Assembly: GCA_934047225.1 (NCBI GenBank)
Contig: OW203998.1
Coordinates: 16,693,280-16,757,279, forward strand
Source: Ypsolopha sequella
Lineage: Eukaryota > Arthropoda > Insecta > Lepidoptera > Ypsolophidae
Direction: 5' to 3'
Length of the DNA stretch: 64,000 nt
The notes beneath the pieces are model-generated. The model had not been told where the DNA came from and searched no databases. It saw nothing but the letters and a program-made list of their open reading frames with translations. Within the stretch, counting starts at the first letter, position 1. Every line of letters starts with the position of its first letter. Below are positions 1-11,859 of the stretch, in pieces. Both the position numbers and the translations under genes were made by a program.

Positions 1-569
1 GTTACCAACTGCAAAGTGACGCTCGTCTGTTACCGCTCAAGCCCAAGATTTATAAAGGTCTGACCCCAATATCAACTTGGTCACTTTCGGGTATCCTCAC
101 ATAACCGATTTTGTTGTATATGTTTTATATATTTTCGCGATTTCAGTACTATCACCACTAGTTCGCGATTACTATAATCACTAGTTTGTTTTCAAAACTA
201 CCAAAATATCACCGTGTAGTAGTAGGAACAGAATGGTCACATCTCTCTGTTACAGCACCACAGCCTATTGAGCTTCAAAAGTTATAGTTATAGGTTTACG
301 CATAAAACAATGCTACATAAATTTATTTCTACCTCGCTACGAGGTGTGAATCATTTCGACGCTAGCGATCTTTGTAGAGGGGCGCGGGGCGTCTGCGCAG
401 AGGCATGCGGGGAGCAGCGCCTGTAACTCCCCGGAGGTGAGGCCGATTGCTCAAGGCCGTTGGCGTGGGTAATCACCTTAAGTATTGCTATCTGGCCTGA
501 ATCAGAAACAATATGTATAACACAGCTCAGACTCAAAGTTCCATCGGTAAGTTGCCTCCGGACCACCAG
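1..569. other. AT-rich stretch, nothing recognised
   Basis: No exon, family motif or clear terminal repeat was seen. The short open frames here lack any recognisable domain and are treated as chance. Confidence 0.4.
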
Positions 570-695
570 TACCATTGAACGGTACCATCAATGGTATAAG
601 TGGGACGGATTTGTCCCACTAGTACCATTAAAAAACATACTAGCTTTTGAGCCTGAGTTTCATACATGGGCAGTACCATCAATGGTACAAGTGGT
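570..695. repeat. Palindromic GGTACCATCAATGGTAC cluster
   Basis: The motif GTACCATCAATGGTA occurs at about 582 and again at about 670. Between them GTGGGAC (600-606) and GTCCCAC (613-619) form a hairpin, extended by further pairing with AGTACCAT. It looks like a small fold-back or miniature element, but no target duplication was identified. Confidence 0.5.
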
Positions 696-814
696 ACTGA
701 TTATTGTACTTACTTGTTTCATTGAATTTATACCTAGTAATGTTGACTTTTCAAAATTTCACAAACAACTAAATAGTTCGTTATTCACAAGTCATATCTT
801 AATGGATCTTAAGG

Positions 815-957
815 TCAAAAGTCACAGATGTTTTAATTTTTATAGAGATTTTGTGACAGATGATTTATTTTTTATACTAGTTTTGTGACAGATGTCAAAA
901 GTGGCAGGTGATTTGATTTTTATTGAGATTTTGTGACAGATGTCAAAAGTTTACTTA
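815..957. repeat. Imperfect tandem repeat (TTTTGTGACAGATG unit)
   Basis: The phrase TTTTGTGACAGATG recurs three times, alternating with stretches such as TTTTTATTGAGA and GTCAAAAGT. The unit is roughly 40 bp and imperfect. No coding sense is apparent. Confidence 0.55.
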
Positions 958-1377
958 AAAACGAATTGTAGGTATCATGTCGATCCTAGGATTCCCAGTT
1001 GGTGGAGATTAACAATGAAATGACGTCGAGTTCATAGATGATTCAGTTTACCAGTCTTGCCCTAGTCGCATGACGTCAGTTAGCTCTGTCTGGGGATCCT
1101 AAAGGAAAGTCTGAAACATCCCGCTCAAGTATGCTGATAACAAAAAAAAAATCAATGACTAAAAGCATATAACGCCACTGCTTTCATATTCATAATAGCA
1201 AACCATTTATAATTATCGTAGGCTGAATCACCCACGGCTCCAGAACAGCTTTTGGACGAGCAAAGCGAGGCGACCCCTTTAGATTTAACAGATTTCATGA
1301 ATGGCTGATCATATCATGAAATAATCAACTGTACTATATGGTTACTACGACACATTCACCAGGATGATTTACCCTAA

Positions 1378-1515
1378 CGCCCGCCAGTTCATTGGAATGA
1401 CAATCTGAAATAGATTATCGGTAGTGACTTGATGAGGATGGCCGGGGATAGAAATATCCAGCTTGCATTTGGAAGACCTATGTTCTGCAGTGGACGGCCG
1501 AATATAGGCTTGGAT
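1378..1515 (+). mobile_element. RTE-clade LINE, 3' end fragment
   Basis: Plus-strand sequence matches the C-terminal end of lepidopteran RTE reverse-transcriptase proteins. It starts with a degenerate RPPVHWNDNL-like stretch, then LMRMAGDRN, and in another frame ends with WKTYVLQWTAEYRLG, the usual closing phrase. At least one frameshift and a stop break it. It resembles the copy at 42527-42760. This is a dead fragment, not a gene. Confidence 0.65.
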
Positions 1516-2277
1516 TCAATTGGATTAGATCAACCCATAGATACTTTCCTCTATGGATGACTAAGGCGCTGCTGCCTGAGCCCGTACTGAGCAGGTGACA
1601 GCAAATTTCGTGCACCTTCTGTATTACCCCAAATATACTCTAGCTAGGTACTTAGTACCGTCTCTGTCCGTCATTCAACCCAGAGCCTGTTAGATTTCAT
1701 GTTGCATCACGATCAGATCTAAGGTTGAAAAATGTCAATACGCAGGTTTTTAGTGTCTTTTTGTTACAGTGAACATCTTTTTTCTGTATATGTATGTGTG
1801 TTATTCATACTTGTCACATTCACTTACCATGCATACGTTATCATTCTCGTACCGTCGGGTACAATGGCACCACTATCATGTTAATGGGTTTAGAAGCGTG
1901 CGTGTTTTCGTCAGTGCCAAGTCGACTAATTCATATTTCTCCGGCGAACAGTTACCGACCTAGCGGTAAATCTCCGAATTTCTATAAATCCAGGTTTAAC
2001 TGCAATTTGTCGACCGGACGCGGTCACTTGCCGTGGGAAGCAAATTGCATATCATATGCAACGTTTTTCGCGAAAAACGTCACGTATAGCAGTTCTGATG
2101 TAATAATAACTGGATTCGGAGCGTGTATTTGCATCGTTACTTTTATTACGTCAGTTATTAAATGCGCTTTTGCGTTACTACTCCCTATTTGAGCGTAAAA
2201 TTAATGAATCAATAAACTCGACGATGTTACGCAATAAATGAGATGCGTCTTGAAAAACTAGCTGTTATAAAATTCAC
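1516..2277. other. No gene recognised; short perfect palindrome near 2060
   Basis: A 132-codon open frame (1794-2192, plus) has no recognisable domain and is probably chance. ACGTTTTTCGCGAAAAACGT at about 2060-2079 is a 20-bp perfect palindrome of unknown role. Confidence 0.35.
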
Positions 2278-2345
2278 TTGTTCTGAAGGCTTTCATTTTA
2301 GTATTAGTCCTGTCAAAACAAATTTTTTTCAGAACAACTAAACAG
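2278..2345 (+). repeat. Partial copy of GAAGGCTTT terminal-repeat family
   Basis: TTCTGAAGGCTTTCATTTTAG and the following CTGTCAAAAC match the arm of the inverted-repeat elements at 34380-34556 and 45660-45832. Only one arm is clearly present. Confidence 0.6.
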
Positions 2346-2682
2346 AAGCTAAATTACTTTGGCATCTTTTTAGTTCTTCCTTATCCTACGGCATTGTTTA
2401 TACAAAAGCGCACGAAAAGGGCCCATTGAAATCAGTAGAAATAAAAACTGGACGCCCGAACCGCACCCAACGGTGAAGGCTTTTTTTTCTACATAATTGA
2501 AAACGCACGAAACGCATCCAACTATATAGCTTGTTTACGAAAAATGACGACGCACGAACCGAACTCAGATCGGTGCGATATATTTTCAGTACCTACTTCT
2601 TTATGGAATAGCGCCGTGGATACTAACCCAGACCTTGTGTAAACGGTAAGAAGCCGAAACGACACAGTGTTGAAAAGGATGT

Positions 2683-3088
2683 GTTTAGCGTCCCTGTTAC
2701 TCCATATGCGAAAAAACCCTCAGTGCGAGAGTGACGGATTCGTGGAAAAGTAGCAAAAAGTCGGTTTTTTATTAATATAAAATGTACTAAAAATGCTATC
2801 AAAATTTCGTTTAACCAGGTCCTAGATGCTGTTAAAACCCATCTAATAAAATATAATTGCAGTCCATATGTCATTCTAAATTGTCAAACCAGGAGAATTG
2901 GTGTCGATAAAGACCTCATTTCAATAAATATTTCTATCGAGCCGAAATTCTCCAATCGCGTTTCTGTTTTAACAGATCCCTAGAGAAAGATTCCAAAAAT
3001 AATATACTATTTTATCAAAACTATATATTATTTACCGAAGTAGATATAGAAGTTCTACAAGTGTCGATTTTTTTCCGTAGCGCCTTAA
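2683..3088 (+). mobile_element. TTAA-flanked dispersed element, copy 1 (5' end eroded)
   Basis: This copy carries the family's conserved body: TTTAGCGTCCCTGTTACTCC, then ATATGCGAAAAAACCCTCAG, and at the far end CCGTAGCGCCTTAA. Related copies are at 13116-13544, 35350-35748, 44477-44868 and 59634-60057. The left terminus is degenerate; the right ends in GCGCC followed by TTAA. It appears non-coding. Confidence 0.75.
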
Positions 3089-3185
3089 AGCTCTTAAAGA
3101 TGGTAAGAAAGAGAAAACTACAGTAGGTATATGGGTCATATAATGCGCAGCGAAAAGAACAACCTGCTGCAGCTTATCCTTGAAG

Positions 3186-3372
3186 AAACAATACTGAGCC
3201 GTAGAAGACCTGGCCGTAGGGAAACATCATGGCTCCAAAAATAGCCCGTAGAAGACCTGGCCGTAGGGAAACATTATGGCTCCAAAAATACTGGGCCTTA
3301 AAAGACCTGGTCGTAGAGAATGAGCATGGCTCCAAAAATACTGGGCCGTAGAAAACCATCATGGGTCCAAAA
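3186..3372. repeat. Minisatellite, unit about 55 bp, about 3 copies
   Basis: Successive units contain GCCGTAGAAGACCTGGCCGT, AGGGAAACAT and ATGGCTCCAAAAATACTGGG with increasing divergence to the right. Open frames through it on the minus strand only reflect the repeat. Confidence 0.75.
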
Positions 3373-3948
3373 TCACGTCGAATGGTTCAATATGAGTACC
3401 ACCAACTCTTCCGAGCCACAACATCTCTGGCTCACTGGCTATAATGATAACCAACCTCCGATAAGAGATGGCACTAGATTCTAGTGAGTATTTAGAAGAA
3501 GAAAAAGTTCGGCGGCGGCTGCCAGTGCCCCTTTGACAACGACGGTGAACGCCGCGTCGTCGTCCTAAGAACGACACTCGCCTTGATAATGCCGAAATTG
3601 TATCGGTGAAACGGTTGGCATATAGTCAACAACAATCACACGTGAGTGTTCAAGCCGTATGTAATAATAATTCAGTATGTCAGCTCACGCGAGTTTTAAT
3701 AATATTATAGAAGAAAAAGTACTAAAGATAAAGACAACTTAAATAAGAAACATAATTTTAAATAAGAAAAATAAATATGTCGTCAAGTATGTTAGTAATG
3801 GATGACCTAACAAGTTTTAACACAATCTTCAGGTCAAAGACTCGATATTTTCCCGCATTATTTGTAAACAAAAGAATCCAATCTTCGCTTTTATCGGACC
3901 AATGGTTTCAAGAGGGATTGTGGGCTTTGAACTCGTAATGATGTTCAT
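3373..3948. other. No gene recognised
   Basis: Unique-looking AT-rich sequence with no domain, exon signal or repeat terminus that I can support. Confidence 0.35.
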
Positions 3949-4096
3949 TTAAGGGCCGATTTTTCAATTGACAGATAAAATTTATTCCTATGAATCAACT
4001 ACGTTGGTTTCACTCTAACACCTTTTGTTTTATGAAATTGATATAGTTAATTCCTAGGAATAAATTTTCATCTGGCAGTTGAAAAATCGGTCCTAA
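3949..4096. mobile_element. Miniature inverted-repeat element (GGGCCGATTTTTCAA)
   Basis: A 148-bp fold-back. The left arm starts TTAAGGGCCGATTTTTCAAT and continues into TGACAGATAAAATTTATTCC; the right arm is its imperfect reverse complement, ending in TTGAAAAATCGGTCCTAAA. The left flank is TTAA and the right TAAA, suggesting an eroded TTAA target duplication. Confidence 0.7.
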
Positions 4097-4117
4097 AAGA
4101 AATATTTTTTATCTAGG

Positions 4118-4400
4118 TACTCCCATATTGCAATAAGGTAATTACAACATCAAAATCGGTTTCATAAGTACCTACTTTATTTAACCAATGTTATAATATA
4201 ACATAAAATATAAATGTAAAATAAGACCTCAATTCTTTGCTGTGATTGGCCAAATTTATTATAACACCGCTACAGAACAAATCACAAGCGAGAACGGTCT
4301 GTCTCCGTCTTTTTATTCTCGCTTCTGATTGATCTCAGTCATCTAAATAACATATTAATTCCATCATGACGAGTATCATGACAGTATCATGACGAGTGTT
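4118..4400 (+). repeat. Dispersed repeat L, copy 1
   Basis: It shares CTCCCATATTGCAATAAGGT, ACAACATCAAAA, ATAAGTACCTA and a downstream block (GATTGGCCAAATTTATTATA, then a GATTGATCT phrase) with the copy at 7345-7630. A shorter match is at 41758-41850. Confidence 0.6.
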
Positions 4401-5773
4401 CTTTTTCTTATTTTTCGTGAAAAACGTATTTTCGTTTTTTGTTTTTGATGGTCGTAGATAAAGTATTGTGTTCACCTGAACATTTAGACATTGGGACACT
4501 CGTGCAAGTATATTACGAAATACGTCTCACATTGAATGAATGAATTAATGAATTTTATTTCAGACAGAAAAGTACATCGACGTATTTTTACATGATACCT
4601 TATCTTATCATATTACTTAGGACGATCTTAACTTATATGTATACATTGAATTTGCTTATTTACAGGTATAAGAATCTATGTAGCATGTATAAATTTGGAA
4701 TGTGAAATTGAACATACAACTGAAAACAAAAAGTGTTTAAACATAACCTAAATAATATAAAAGAACATTAACGCACATAAATTATCAACGGGTAACAGGG
4801 TCGAAAGCTACAAACCGTGCTAGTCAAAAATTGTTTGACGGTCGAGTAGTTCGCCGTTTATAGAACATTAATGCACATTATGTCACAGTTGCACAAAACA
4901 CTATTATTATAACATCATCATTACTTTAGAAGGGAACATTAGATACCAGGAACACAAAAGAAGTTAAAAAAAGAACCAGGAATTAAGGATCAATAACCGT
5001 ATCAGAAAAGGAAAGCGCAAAGGTAAAGTCGTTTGCAATAACCCATTCGCAAACCGGGGCTGCACTCAAGACACATATCCAGGTCAAAAGGACCCAAGAT
5101 GGACCTTTGTAGCACTCTAAAAAGTAAAATGTATCCTTATTCGACAGAAGTTAAAAGACAGATAAATTTAACTAATCATTTGCCTGAAGATATCTGTCAA
5201 GGACTGGACTCAAAGAGTACATACTGGACTCTTGTTTTATGACAGCCGGCGGTGTGGGTTTGATCCATATACTTATATCCTAAGTCTAAACCTTAGGGTT
5301 TAGTCGGCAACTTTATTATGAAACATTAATAATAATTTCACAATATACAAATATCCCAAAAAAAAAAATGCTTGCGATCATCACGAAAAAAGCCACTTGA
5401 TAGCCCCGCGGAAACGGACGTTCAACTCATACATAGACAAAACCATAGAGTAATTTAGGGAGTAACAATACTGGTTTACCGATCTATGATTATTTAACAC
5501 ATTGCGTTGAAAGCTGAAATTATACATCTTAATAGATAGGTACCTAAATGTTTTAAGTGACATCAAGTATTTATTGTTATTGGTTGACCACAATGTCCTT
5601 CGAAGGCTGGAACTACTTGCAAAGTCATATTATAAATTAACAAAGTGTAACAATAATACCATAAAAAAAAATCTAGGGTTCCGAGTATTGTTATAGATGT
5701 TGTTATCATAAAACATTTAAAATGTTCTGAGGTTGTAATATATATGTATATTTAAAAACGAAAATTTAATTAT
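4401..5773. other. No gene recognised
   Basis: AT-rich sequence with simple GAATGAATTAATGAAT runs near 4535. No exon or family motif was found. Confidence 0.35.
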
Positions 5774-5872
5774 GACATGATAATTCAAAGCAAAGTTGTT
5801 TAACAGTGAAACTACTACCTTCAAATATTTTCGGTCCAGCACCGCGTGTCCAAAGCCTTCGGAAACAAAATA
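5774..5872 (+). repeat. Direct repeat, copy 1 of 2
   Basis: This stretch, centred on CAGCACCGCGTGTCCAAAGC, is repeated with small differences at 6481-6594. The two copies bracket the GGTTCCGTA element at 5877-6475, suggesting a local duplication or one repeat split by another. Confidence 0.6.
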
Positions 5873-5876
5873 ATTT

Positions 5877-6475
5877 GGCTAAATGTGAGTCAGACTCGCG
5901 CACGAAGGGTTCCGTACCACCACACAATACGGGTGCGGTACCCTAAAAACGTGTTAAATTACAACAATATAGATGTCATTGCAATTTTAAAGCGATACAA
6001 ATAAGTCGCTAAAATGGTAGCGCCTGACAAATAACCCTAACATCGAAATCGCTATATTTTTCCTGTAATCTTTACGTAATTAACTATTACCATGACTTTT
6101 TCATATTTTTTGTTTCACTTGTTTCGGAGACAATGGGGGGACATGATAACTTTAAAAAAATGCTACTTTTTCAAGATTTTTTGCATGGGGACCCCATTTT
6201 TACTCTGATAGACGCTATAGTATTCAACGGGTTGTAATTAACTGACCATAAAAAAATACAAAAATCAGCATCAAAATTACTAAGTTGGCATCAAAAATAA
6301 TATGTTGAAACCTAACCTAACCTAGTTGATGCCAAATTAGTAATTTAGGTGCTCATTTAGTATTTTTTAAATGGTCAACCTATTATTATCCGCATTCAAC
6401 TGGCTACCTAACTATACGTCTGAAGGTGTAGACCCCTGTGACAGACGGACGGTCAGATGCGGGTACGGAACTCAA
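5877..6475 (+). repeat. GGTTCCGTA-type dispersed repeat, copy 1
   Basis: It begins GGCTAAATGTGAGTCAGACT, followed by CGCGCACGAAGGGTTCCGTA, and ends with a GACAGACGGACGGTCAG block and GGTACGGAACTC. This resembles a very common lepidopteran interspersed repeat (family resemblance from memory). A second long copy is at 33762-34238 and a head fragment at 7845-7905. It contains three CCTAA units near 6310. Confidence 0.55.
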
Positions 6476-6480
6476 AAACT

Positions 6481-6594
6481 CATGACATGATAAGGCATAT
6501 AAAACATTCAAAGCAAACAATTCAATACTGAAACTACCACAACTTTCAAATATTTTCGCTTCAGCACCGCGTGTCCAAAGCCTTTGGAAACAAA
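6481..6594 (+). repeat. Direct repeat, copy 2 of 2
   Basis: Second copy of the 5774-5872 sequence; it shares AGCACCGCGTGTCCAAAGCC and the TTCAAATATTTTCG phrase. Confidence 0.6.
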
Positions 6595-7344
6595 AAAGCA
6601 GCCTTCGATAAAGTAAATACGCCCCTGGTCATAGGGCTGACCACCTGGCGCGTGTTTCGTATCGCACGGTCATTACTCTCAGGTAGTCGACAGATGACGT
6701 GATGATTGCCAAGCAATGCCAACTGTGATATTGAAAATGTCTGCAAGGAATTTGTCACGTTGCTTCCTAGGACACTTGAATTGGAAACGATAATTTTAAT
6801 TATAGATTTTTTATTTCTTTACCTATTCTATTTCTAATACATAGTACAAACATTTTCTATTTAACTTCAATCAATCAATCAAAAGTTTATTTGTCTAAAA
6901 GCATGTTACAAAAGTTTTTACGTTAAATGTTACATGTACATGTTAGTTCCAATGCTATCTGCCAGGCTAGCATACAAATATTTTAAAGTAATCAATTAGA
7001 CTTAATTAATTTAACTTAAATTAAATTAAACCAATTATTTACAATTAATTTATCACTTAAAAGTTAACCTACCAAAACAAGTCATAAATCAAATATTTTA
7101 CATGTCCAATTTACTTAATTTTTTAATGTGAAAAAAAAACAATGTCAATTTATTCCTAATATAATAAAATAAAACAAAATAGCAAAATTCAAATACCAAT
7201 GTCATTGTCTTCTAAAAAAAACATTCTTGTTCTTGTTACAAAAAAAAATACTTTTTGTAATTTTATGGAAACCATTAGCTATTATCCAGGACCACCTTTC
7301 AGTAATAAAACAAAAAAAAACATTTGTCTACTTCCGGTTGGCCT
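6595..7344. other. No gene recognised
   Basis: AT-rich. Around 6875-6960 a TCAATCAATCAAAAGTTTAT phrase resembles the 3' ends of lepidopteran retroelements, but this is not decisive. Confidence 0.3.
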
Positions 7345-7630
7345 CGTACAGGTATGGAAGGGGGTGCAACAAGGCAATTACAACATCAAAAGCAGTTTTA
7401 TAAGTGCCTAGATTGTTTATCCGATGTTTAATGTTACATTATAACACCGCGATTCTGCGCTGCGATTAGCCCAATTTATTATAAAACCGCTAGAGACACA
7501 ATCAACAACAGAGACGAGAAAGAATTCCCGACCTTATTTCTTAAGCCTTTATCCTGATTGATCTTCTGAGGCAGCTTTACCGAAACGACGCACCCGAGCT
7601 TCATGAACGAATGTCTTCTTATCGTTTTTC
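7345..7630 (+). repeat. Dispersed repeat L, copy 2
   Basis: It matches the 4118-4400 copy in order: AAGGCAATTACAACATCAAA, ATAAGTGCCTA, GCCCAATTTATTATAA and CTGATTGATCTTCTGA. Non-coding. Confidence 0.6.
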
Positions 7631-7844
7631 GTGAAATTATAAATTTAGTTGTCTTGGGTCCTGGGACTTTCGGGTCGAGACTCGAGACACGGTTGTTGCA
7701 ATTATAGTGTAATAATTTTATTTTAAAAAGGTCGTAATAAACTTTATTTCATTGGAAGCGTCATCTTAACGAAAAATTACTTAATACTAGTATGATACTA
7801 CTTTAATCTACCTGAAATTCTTACAAAAAAAATCAACAGCAACA

Positions 7845-7905
7845 TTAAAAACCAGCCAAGTGCGAGTACGATTCGCGCCTGATGGTTCCGTGCCATTTAA
7901 ATAAG
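7845..7905 (+). repeat. GGTTCCGTA-type repeat, head fragment
   Basis: AACCAGCCAAGTGCGAGTAC, then ATTCGCGCCTGATGGTTCCG, matches the starts of the copies at 5877 and 33762. Confidence 0.55.
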
Positions 7906-8369
7906 TTTATTACTTAAGGCCTTGCCATTCCAAAATGAGCATTTTGTTTAATTAATATTGTCATGTCAATATCTCATTCAAATACAAGTTAAATATATGT
8001 TACAATAGAGGATATACTCTAAACACAAGTTGATCTAAAAACGTAATTGAGTTAACTTCACTCAATAGAAAAAAATCACAAAGTAAGCTCGTCAAATTGC
8101 GAATAAATGTGTTTATATCAAAGGTGTTAAACGGAGAGAATTAAAACTTTTTCTGAATTTTCTTTACAGATAACTAAAGACACTTATAGACCCATTTTTA
8201 TTTATTTCTCAATACTTTTTCAGAAATTCCAGAAAAACCTCGCAAATTCACTGATTATGCGTGCCCGCAGCGCACGAAGCGAGCGTTCTAAGATAGACTT
8301 TCTGACAATATCATTGAGTTCAAAATTACTTAATACGATTATTGTGTTGGATGCGTAGGGCCTTAAATT

Positions 8370-8757
8370 ATTTATCAATGCATGTGCTCGTAAAGGCCCA
8401 CTTTTTATGCATCAAAACCGAACAGAAGGTCGATTATTTTGCCCTAGGGCTTTATTTTTTTTTTTATTTGCTTGCAATGGTTGGCTAACCTGCAGCCTTT
8501 CCTGTGTACCATAGATGTTATACTTTTTTTTCCACTGTTTAACGGCTCTGGATACAATCCTTTTGAGCCAATCATAATTTAAAGTTCACAAGATTATATT
8601 TGTTTTATTTCCTCACACTATGCATTGAAAAACGTAGTATGATACACGGGCGTAAAGCAATAAATTACTCGGTTACGTTTAAAACACTCGCTACGCTCGT
8701 GTTTTAAATCGTCCTCGTAATTTATTCCTTTGCGCCCTTGTAGCATAAACTACTATT
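8370..8757 (+). mobile_element. Dispersed repeat A, copy 1
   Basis: About 390 bp shared with the copies at 41105-41445 (opposite strand) and 43975-44362. Landmarks are GCCCACTTTTTATGCATCAA, GGTTGGCTAACCTGCAGCCT, AACACTCGCTACGCTCGTGT and a closing CCCTTGTAGCATAAACTACT. No coding capacity. Termini are not sharply defined. Confidence 0.75.
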
Positions 8758-9612
8758 AACATAAATTACAAACTTATCACTACTAACGCTCAAAGTGCGA
8801 AAAAATCAGCTGTTTCATAGAAATGTTACATAAGTACCTACTTGATCATCATGTATGAAATAACTGTTTTTTATTTTCACGAAAATTTGTTCGTATGTAC
8901 GAGTACTATCGCCAGTTTCCGGTTTCCGCAACATCAACAACAACACACCTTATAACATTTGTGTGGCAAATCCAATCTGTTTTCATTTCCGTGGGAATGT
9001 TTCTTCAGAGTAGAGTAATTGTTTCTTTTCCATTTTCTCAACCTAACATCTTTCCATCTTGGTTCATTTTAAGTCGATGCTTTTGACAGGCTGCTTAAAG
9101 CCCAGTATCAAGCTAAACTTCCGTCCTCCACCAACGGCTTTGTTTTTGAATTTGAATCCTGCTTGCAAAATATCAGTTATTTTGAATTTGTGGCTACATT
9201 AGGACATCTAATTAAAAATCGCTCTAGAAATGTCTTAAATAATGTATGTAGAAAATTCAGGCAAATTTTCAGATTTATAGCTTATAAAATTCAAGTCATT
9301 AACGCCATTTTAAGATTTTTTCAGAGCTGGCTTTGCGATTTTTTTCTATCGAACGAAGTTGATCACGTTATTTCTTTTAGAACATACATTTTTTTTTGTA
9401 TATTTAATATGATAATCAACTGCCAATAGTATAAATAAAATGTGTATTTAGCTTGGTACGGAGCCTTAATTAGGGTTCCCTGTCGTAAGGGCAAAACGGA
9501 GCTTTATCCGTTTTAGACCATTTTTGTTACGAGGTCTATCTGAAAAACTAAACTAGTTGGGAATCTGTAATTTCCGTATTTTATGTGATTTATTTTATAC
9601 TTGCCAGATTAA
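8758..9612. other. No gene recognised
   Basis: AT-rich. Open frames of 63 and 88 codons have no recognisable domain. GGTACGGAGCCTTAATTAGG near 9457 is probably another fragment of a GGTTCC-type repeat. Confidence 0.3.
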
Positions 9613-9780
9613 GAGCGGTTTCGCAGCCGGATTGTGAAAAACACCCGCCTTTTTCAAATTAATCGGAACAGAACACTTAAATTCAAAACGCACTTAATAG
9701 TTATTCAACAGAACCTTATTACCTGTTACTTGTGTATGCTATCGCAAACTTTCCATTGGTTTTTTTAAATTAAACATAAT
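9613..9780 (+). repeat. Dispersed repeat N, copy 1
   Basis: It matches 11860-12018: GGATTGTGAAAAACACCCGC, TAGTTATTCAACAGAACC, and TTTCCATTGGTTT. Non-coding, no visible termini. Confidence 0.65.
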
Positions 9781-10071
9781 TACTAATTTACACAAACTTT
9801 ATTTAAACATAATTTACACAAAATTACTGAAAACATTGTTTTATAACGTAGTTTTAGGTTTACTTACGTACCATCTTTCAGTTTTGTTTTATAAGTTTTG
9901 TAATTATAAGATTGTTCTTTTTTGTCTCAGAACAATTATTGCATCAATGTTTTTTGTTGAAATTGTTTAGTCCTCAGGACGCGAGTCCTACTTGCACTTG
10001 ACGTTTTTGTTTATGTACTCCCTTCCAAGGTTTCTAAGTTTAAAAAAATTATGCTATTGAGTTATTTGTAC

Positions 10072-10312
10072 GCCTCAGTGGCTTAGTAGTTCGAGTACTC
10101 GACTACTCATCTAGAGGTTACAGGTTCAAATCCCGTAGGGGCACATTTGTGTTTGGGTGTGCGTGCTTTGGAAGGGTCCACATTTATGCCCGAAGTACGG
10201 CAATAGAGCTTACCACCTATCACGCTGGAAAGTTACAATCGTCGATGAAACGTGGGTGTACAAGTGTGGACTGTGACTTACATTTCAGTCCTCGGGTATT
10301 CATGTCATGACG
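10072..10312 (+). mobile_element. tRNA-derived SINE-like element
   Basis: The head (10072-10145) has an A-box-like TGGCTTAGTAG and a canonical B box GGTTCAAATCC. Partial acceptor pairing (GCCTC with GGGGC) is present, but the anticodon arm folds poorly and its loop looks oversized, so I do not call a functional tRNA. A non-tRNA body follows up to a TATATTTATTTATG tail. The Pol III boxes are direct observations; the SINE call is inference. Confidence 0.5.
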
Positions 10313-10324
10313 ATATATTTATTT

Positions 10325-10612
10325 ATGTATGATCAAAGATTTCAAAAGTAAAGATAAGCCCTTACCGTACTATGACAGCACCAAAATGTTTCCACCTTTA
10401 AATAGGTGACGCTCACACGTTTGGAATCAGTGCTCATCTGAACACAGTGATAGTTGGACGCCTTAAGTGCACTAAAGTTTGCTGACCGTAGGTAGACAGA
10501 TTGCGCACTCATAAGTGTGCGCTCGTCGGCATTATGTTAACGCACGCATTCAAAAACAATGCAATAGATTTTAGGTACCAGCGCTCATCTAGACTTTTGA
10601 AGTCTTTGTGTA
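10325..10612 (+). repeat. Dispersed repeat C, uninterrupted (empty-site) copy
   Basis: This copy reads AAGCCCTTACCGTACTATGA, CACCAAAATGTTTCCACC, TTTAAATAGG and CAGTGCTCATCTGAACACAG, and ends with GCAATAGATTTTAGGTACC. The opposite-strand copy at 35136-35835 carries a TTAA-family element inserted where this copy has TTTAAATAGG, so this is a paralogous empty site. Confidence 0.75.
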
Positions 10613-10705
10613 TGATAGCCTTTTAGGGTAAATCAATATGCTTAAAAATTACGGGGAAATCAATGTTTCACTACAAAAATCGCTATTTAATAAATAAGAC
10701 ACTAA

Positions 10706-10744
10706 TTATGGGTGTACCACAAGGTTCAGCCTTGGGCCCCTTAA
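10706..10744 (+). mobile_element. LINE reverse-transcriptase relic (GVPQGS motif)
   Basis: Translation from about 10709 reads MGVPQGSALGPL, matching the conserved GVPQGS-x-LGP motif of non-LTR retrotransposon reverse transcriptases (Jockey/CR1-like). The open frame does not continue far on either side, so this is a short dead fragment. Confidence 0.6.
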
Positions 10745-11314
10745 ATCAAAGATTCCTAGGATGGATAAAATTTGCAAAACACCACTTACATGATTAGATA
10801 AACAAGACGGATCTTTGCCAACAAACTTAGCGATAAAAATATACAATAAAATTACTTGTTAATTGAATGTAACCCATCCAAGGTGAAATTTCATGTTCGT
10901 ACAAAAATTGAAGACACCGTAGAACAATAGGTCGCATCTTGTGAAGGCCAGAAGACAATGGAGCGAGCATTTTGGAAAACTGAAGGTCGCTTGCGCCGTT
11001 TTGATTTGTGATAAAGCCCTTCCTCCTTCTTGTTTCAAGATTTCCTATTTCACGGGCCGATGGTCACCCTGTTTGTTTTGTACCCTGTATTTATGCCATC
11101 GGTCAATCAAATTCTAAGTGGCCCGACAAAATCTGTCAAAGTTGTTAAACAAACTAGGACCGATTTTATTGTCTAAAAGCGGAATAATTTATTCGAAAGT
11201 TATTTTTTTTAAGGTTTAAATAAATATTCCAGATGTAAATGGACGGGTAAAATGAAATAATATTTTCAGATCTCCTTTAATTTTTAAAACTGTGAATTTC
11301 GTATTGTCCAATTT

Positions 11315-11720
11315 GGTTAGATTAAATCACGTTAAGATGTGTTTTCACCTCACGATGATGAATATTTTAGCACGAAAAAGCTGCAACTTCCATTTGACTT
11401 CGTGTGACGTCACTTGAGAAAAGGCTGTTTAGAAATGTGTCCTTTACTATCCAGATAAATTTATAATAATTTGCTTCCAACTGATTTGACAGATGGATGA
11501 CAGACGAGTAGACAGAGACCAAGCACTTTTTTATAAGCAAGGCAAAGGTCCACAATCGGTATAATGCTGAAAATGCCCCAAGTGACGTCATACCTGTAAA
11601 TTCTTAAAAAAATCATAAAGAAAATAATGATCAAATTATATACAATAATAATGAAAACTATGATCTAAAATGGCGTCAATTCTCTAAAAAATATATCTTT
11701 TAGGAATTAAGTTAGGGGAA
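11315..11720 (+). mobile_element. Paired-TGACGTCA repeat D, copy 1
   Basis: One of five copies (others at 13600-14033, 33148-33580, 38150-38345, 38675-38812). TGACGTCA occurs at 11405-11412 and, in inverted context, at 11583-11590; inside are GACAGATGGATGACAGA and TTTTTTATAAGCA. The inverted contexts GTGACGTCACTTGAG and CCAAGTGACGTCA suggest a fold-back structure. No coding capacity. Confidence 0.75.
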
Positions 11721-11859
11721 TTTGTGCAAACTTACCATGTTTCTTAGGGAAAGTTGTTCAGTATGATCAGTCAATTATGTGGATTCATTTAAAGAAATAT
11801 TTGTCCAAAAACTTGTCCATTTACACCGAAGAGGCAAAATAACTTCTTTTTTCATTACG

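Noticed and set aside
1794..2192. 132-codon open frame as a gene
   Set aside because: No domain, no homologue that I recognise, no splice context, and nearby sequence is unremarkable.
3186..3372. CRISPR-like array
   Set aside because: Units are contiguous and diverging, without regular spacers; an ordinary minisatellite in a eukaryotic genome.
6305..6326. Three CCTAA units resembling insect telomeric TTAGG repeats
   Set aside because: Only three units lie within a dispersed repeat; not a telomere or an interstitial array.
10072..10145. Functional tRNA gene
   Set aside because: A and B boxes are present, but the anticodon arm and acceptor do not fold canonically and a SINE-like body follows.
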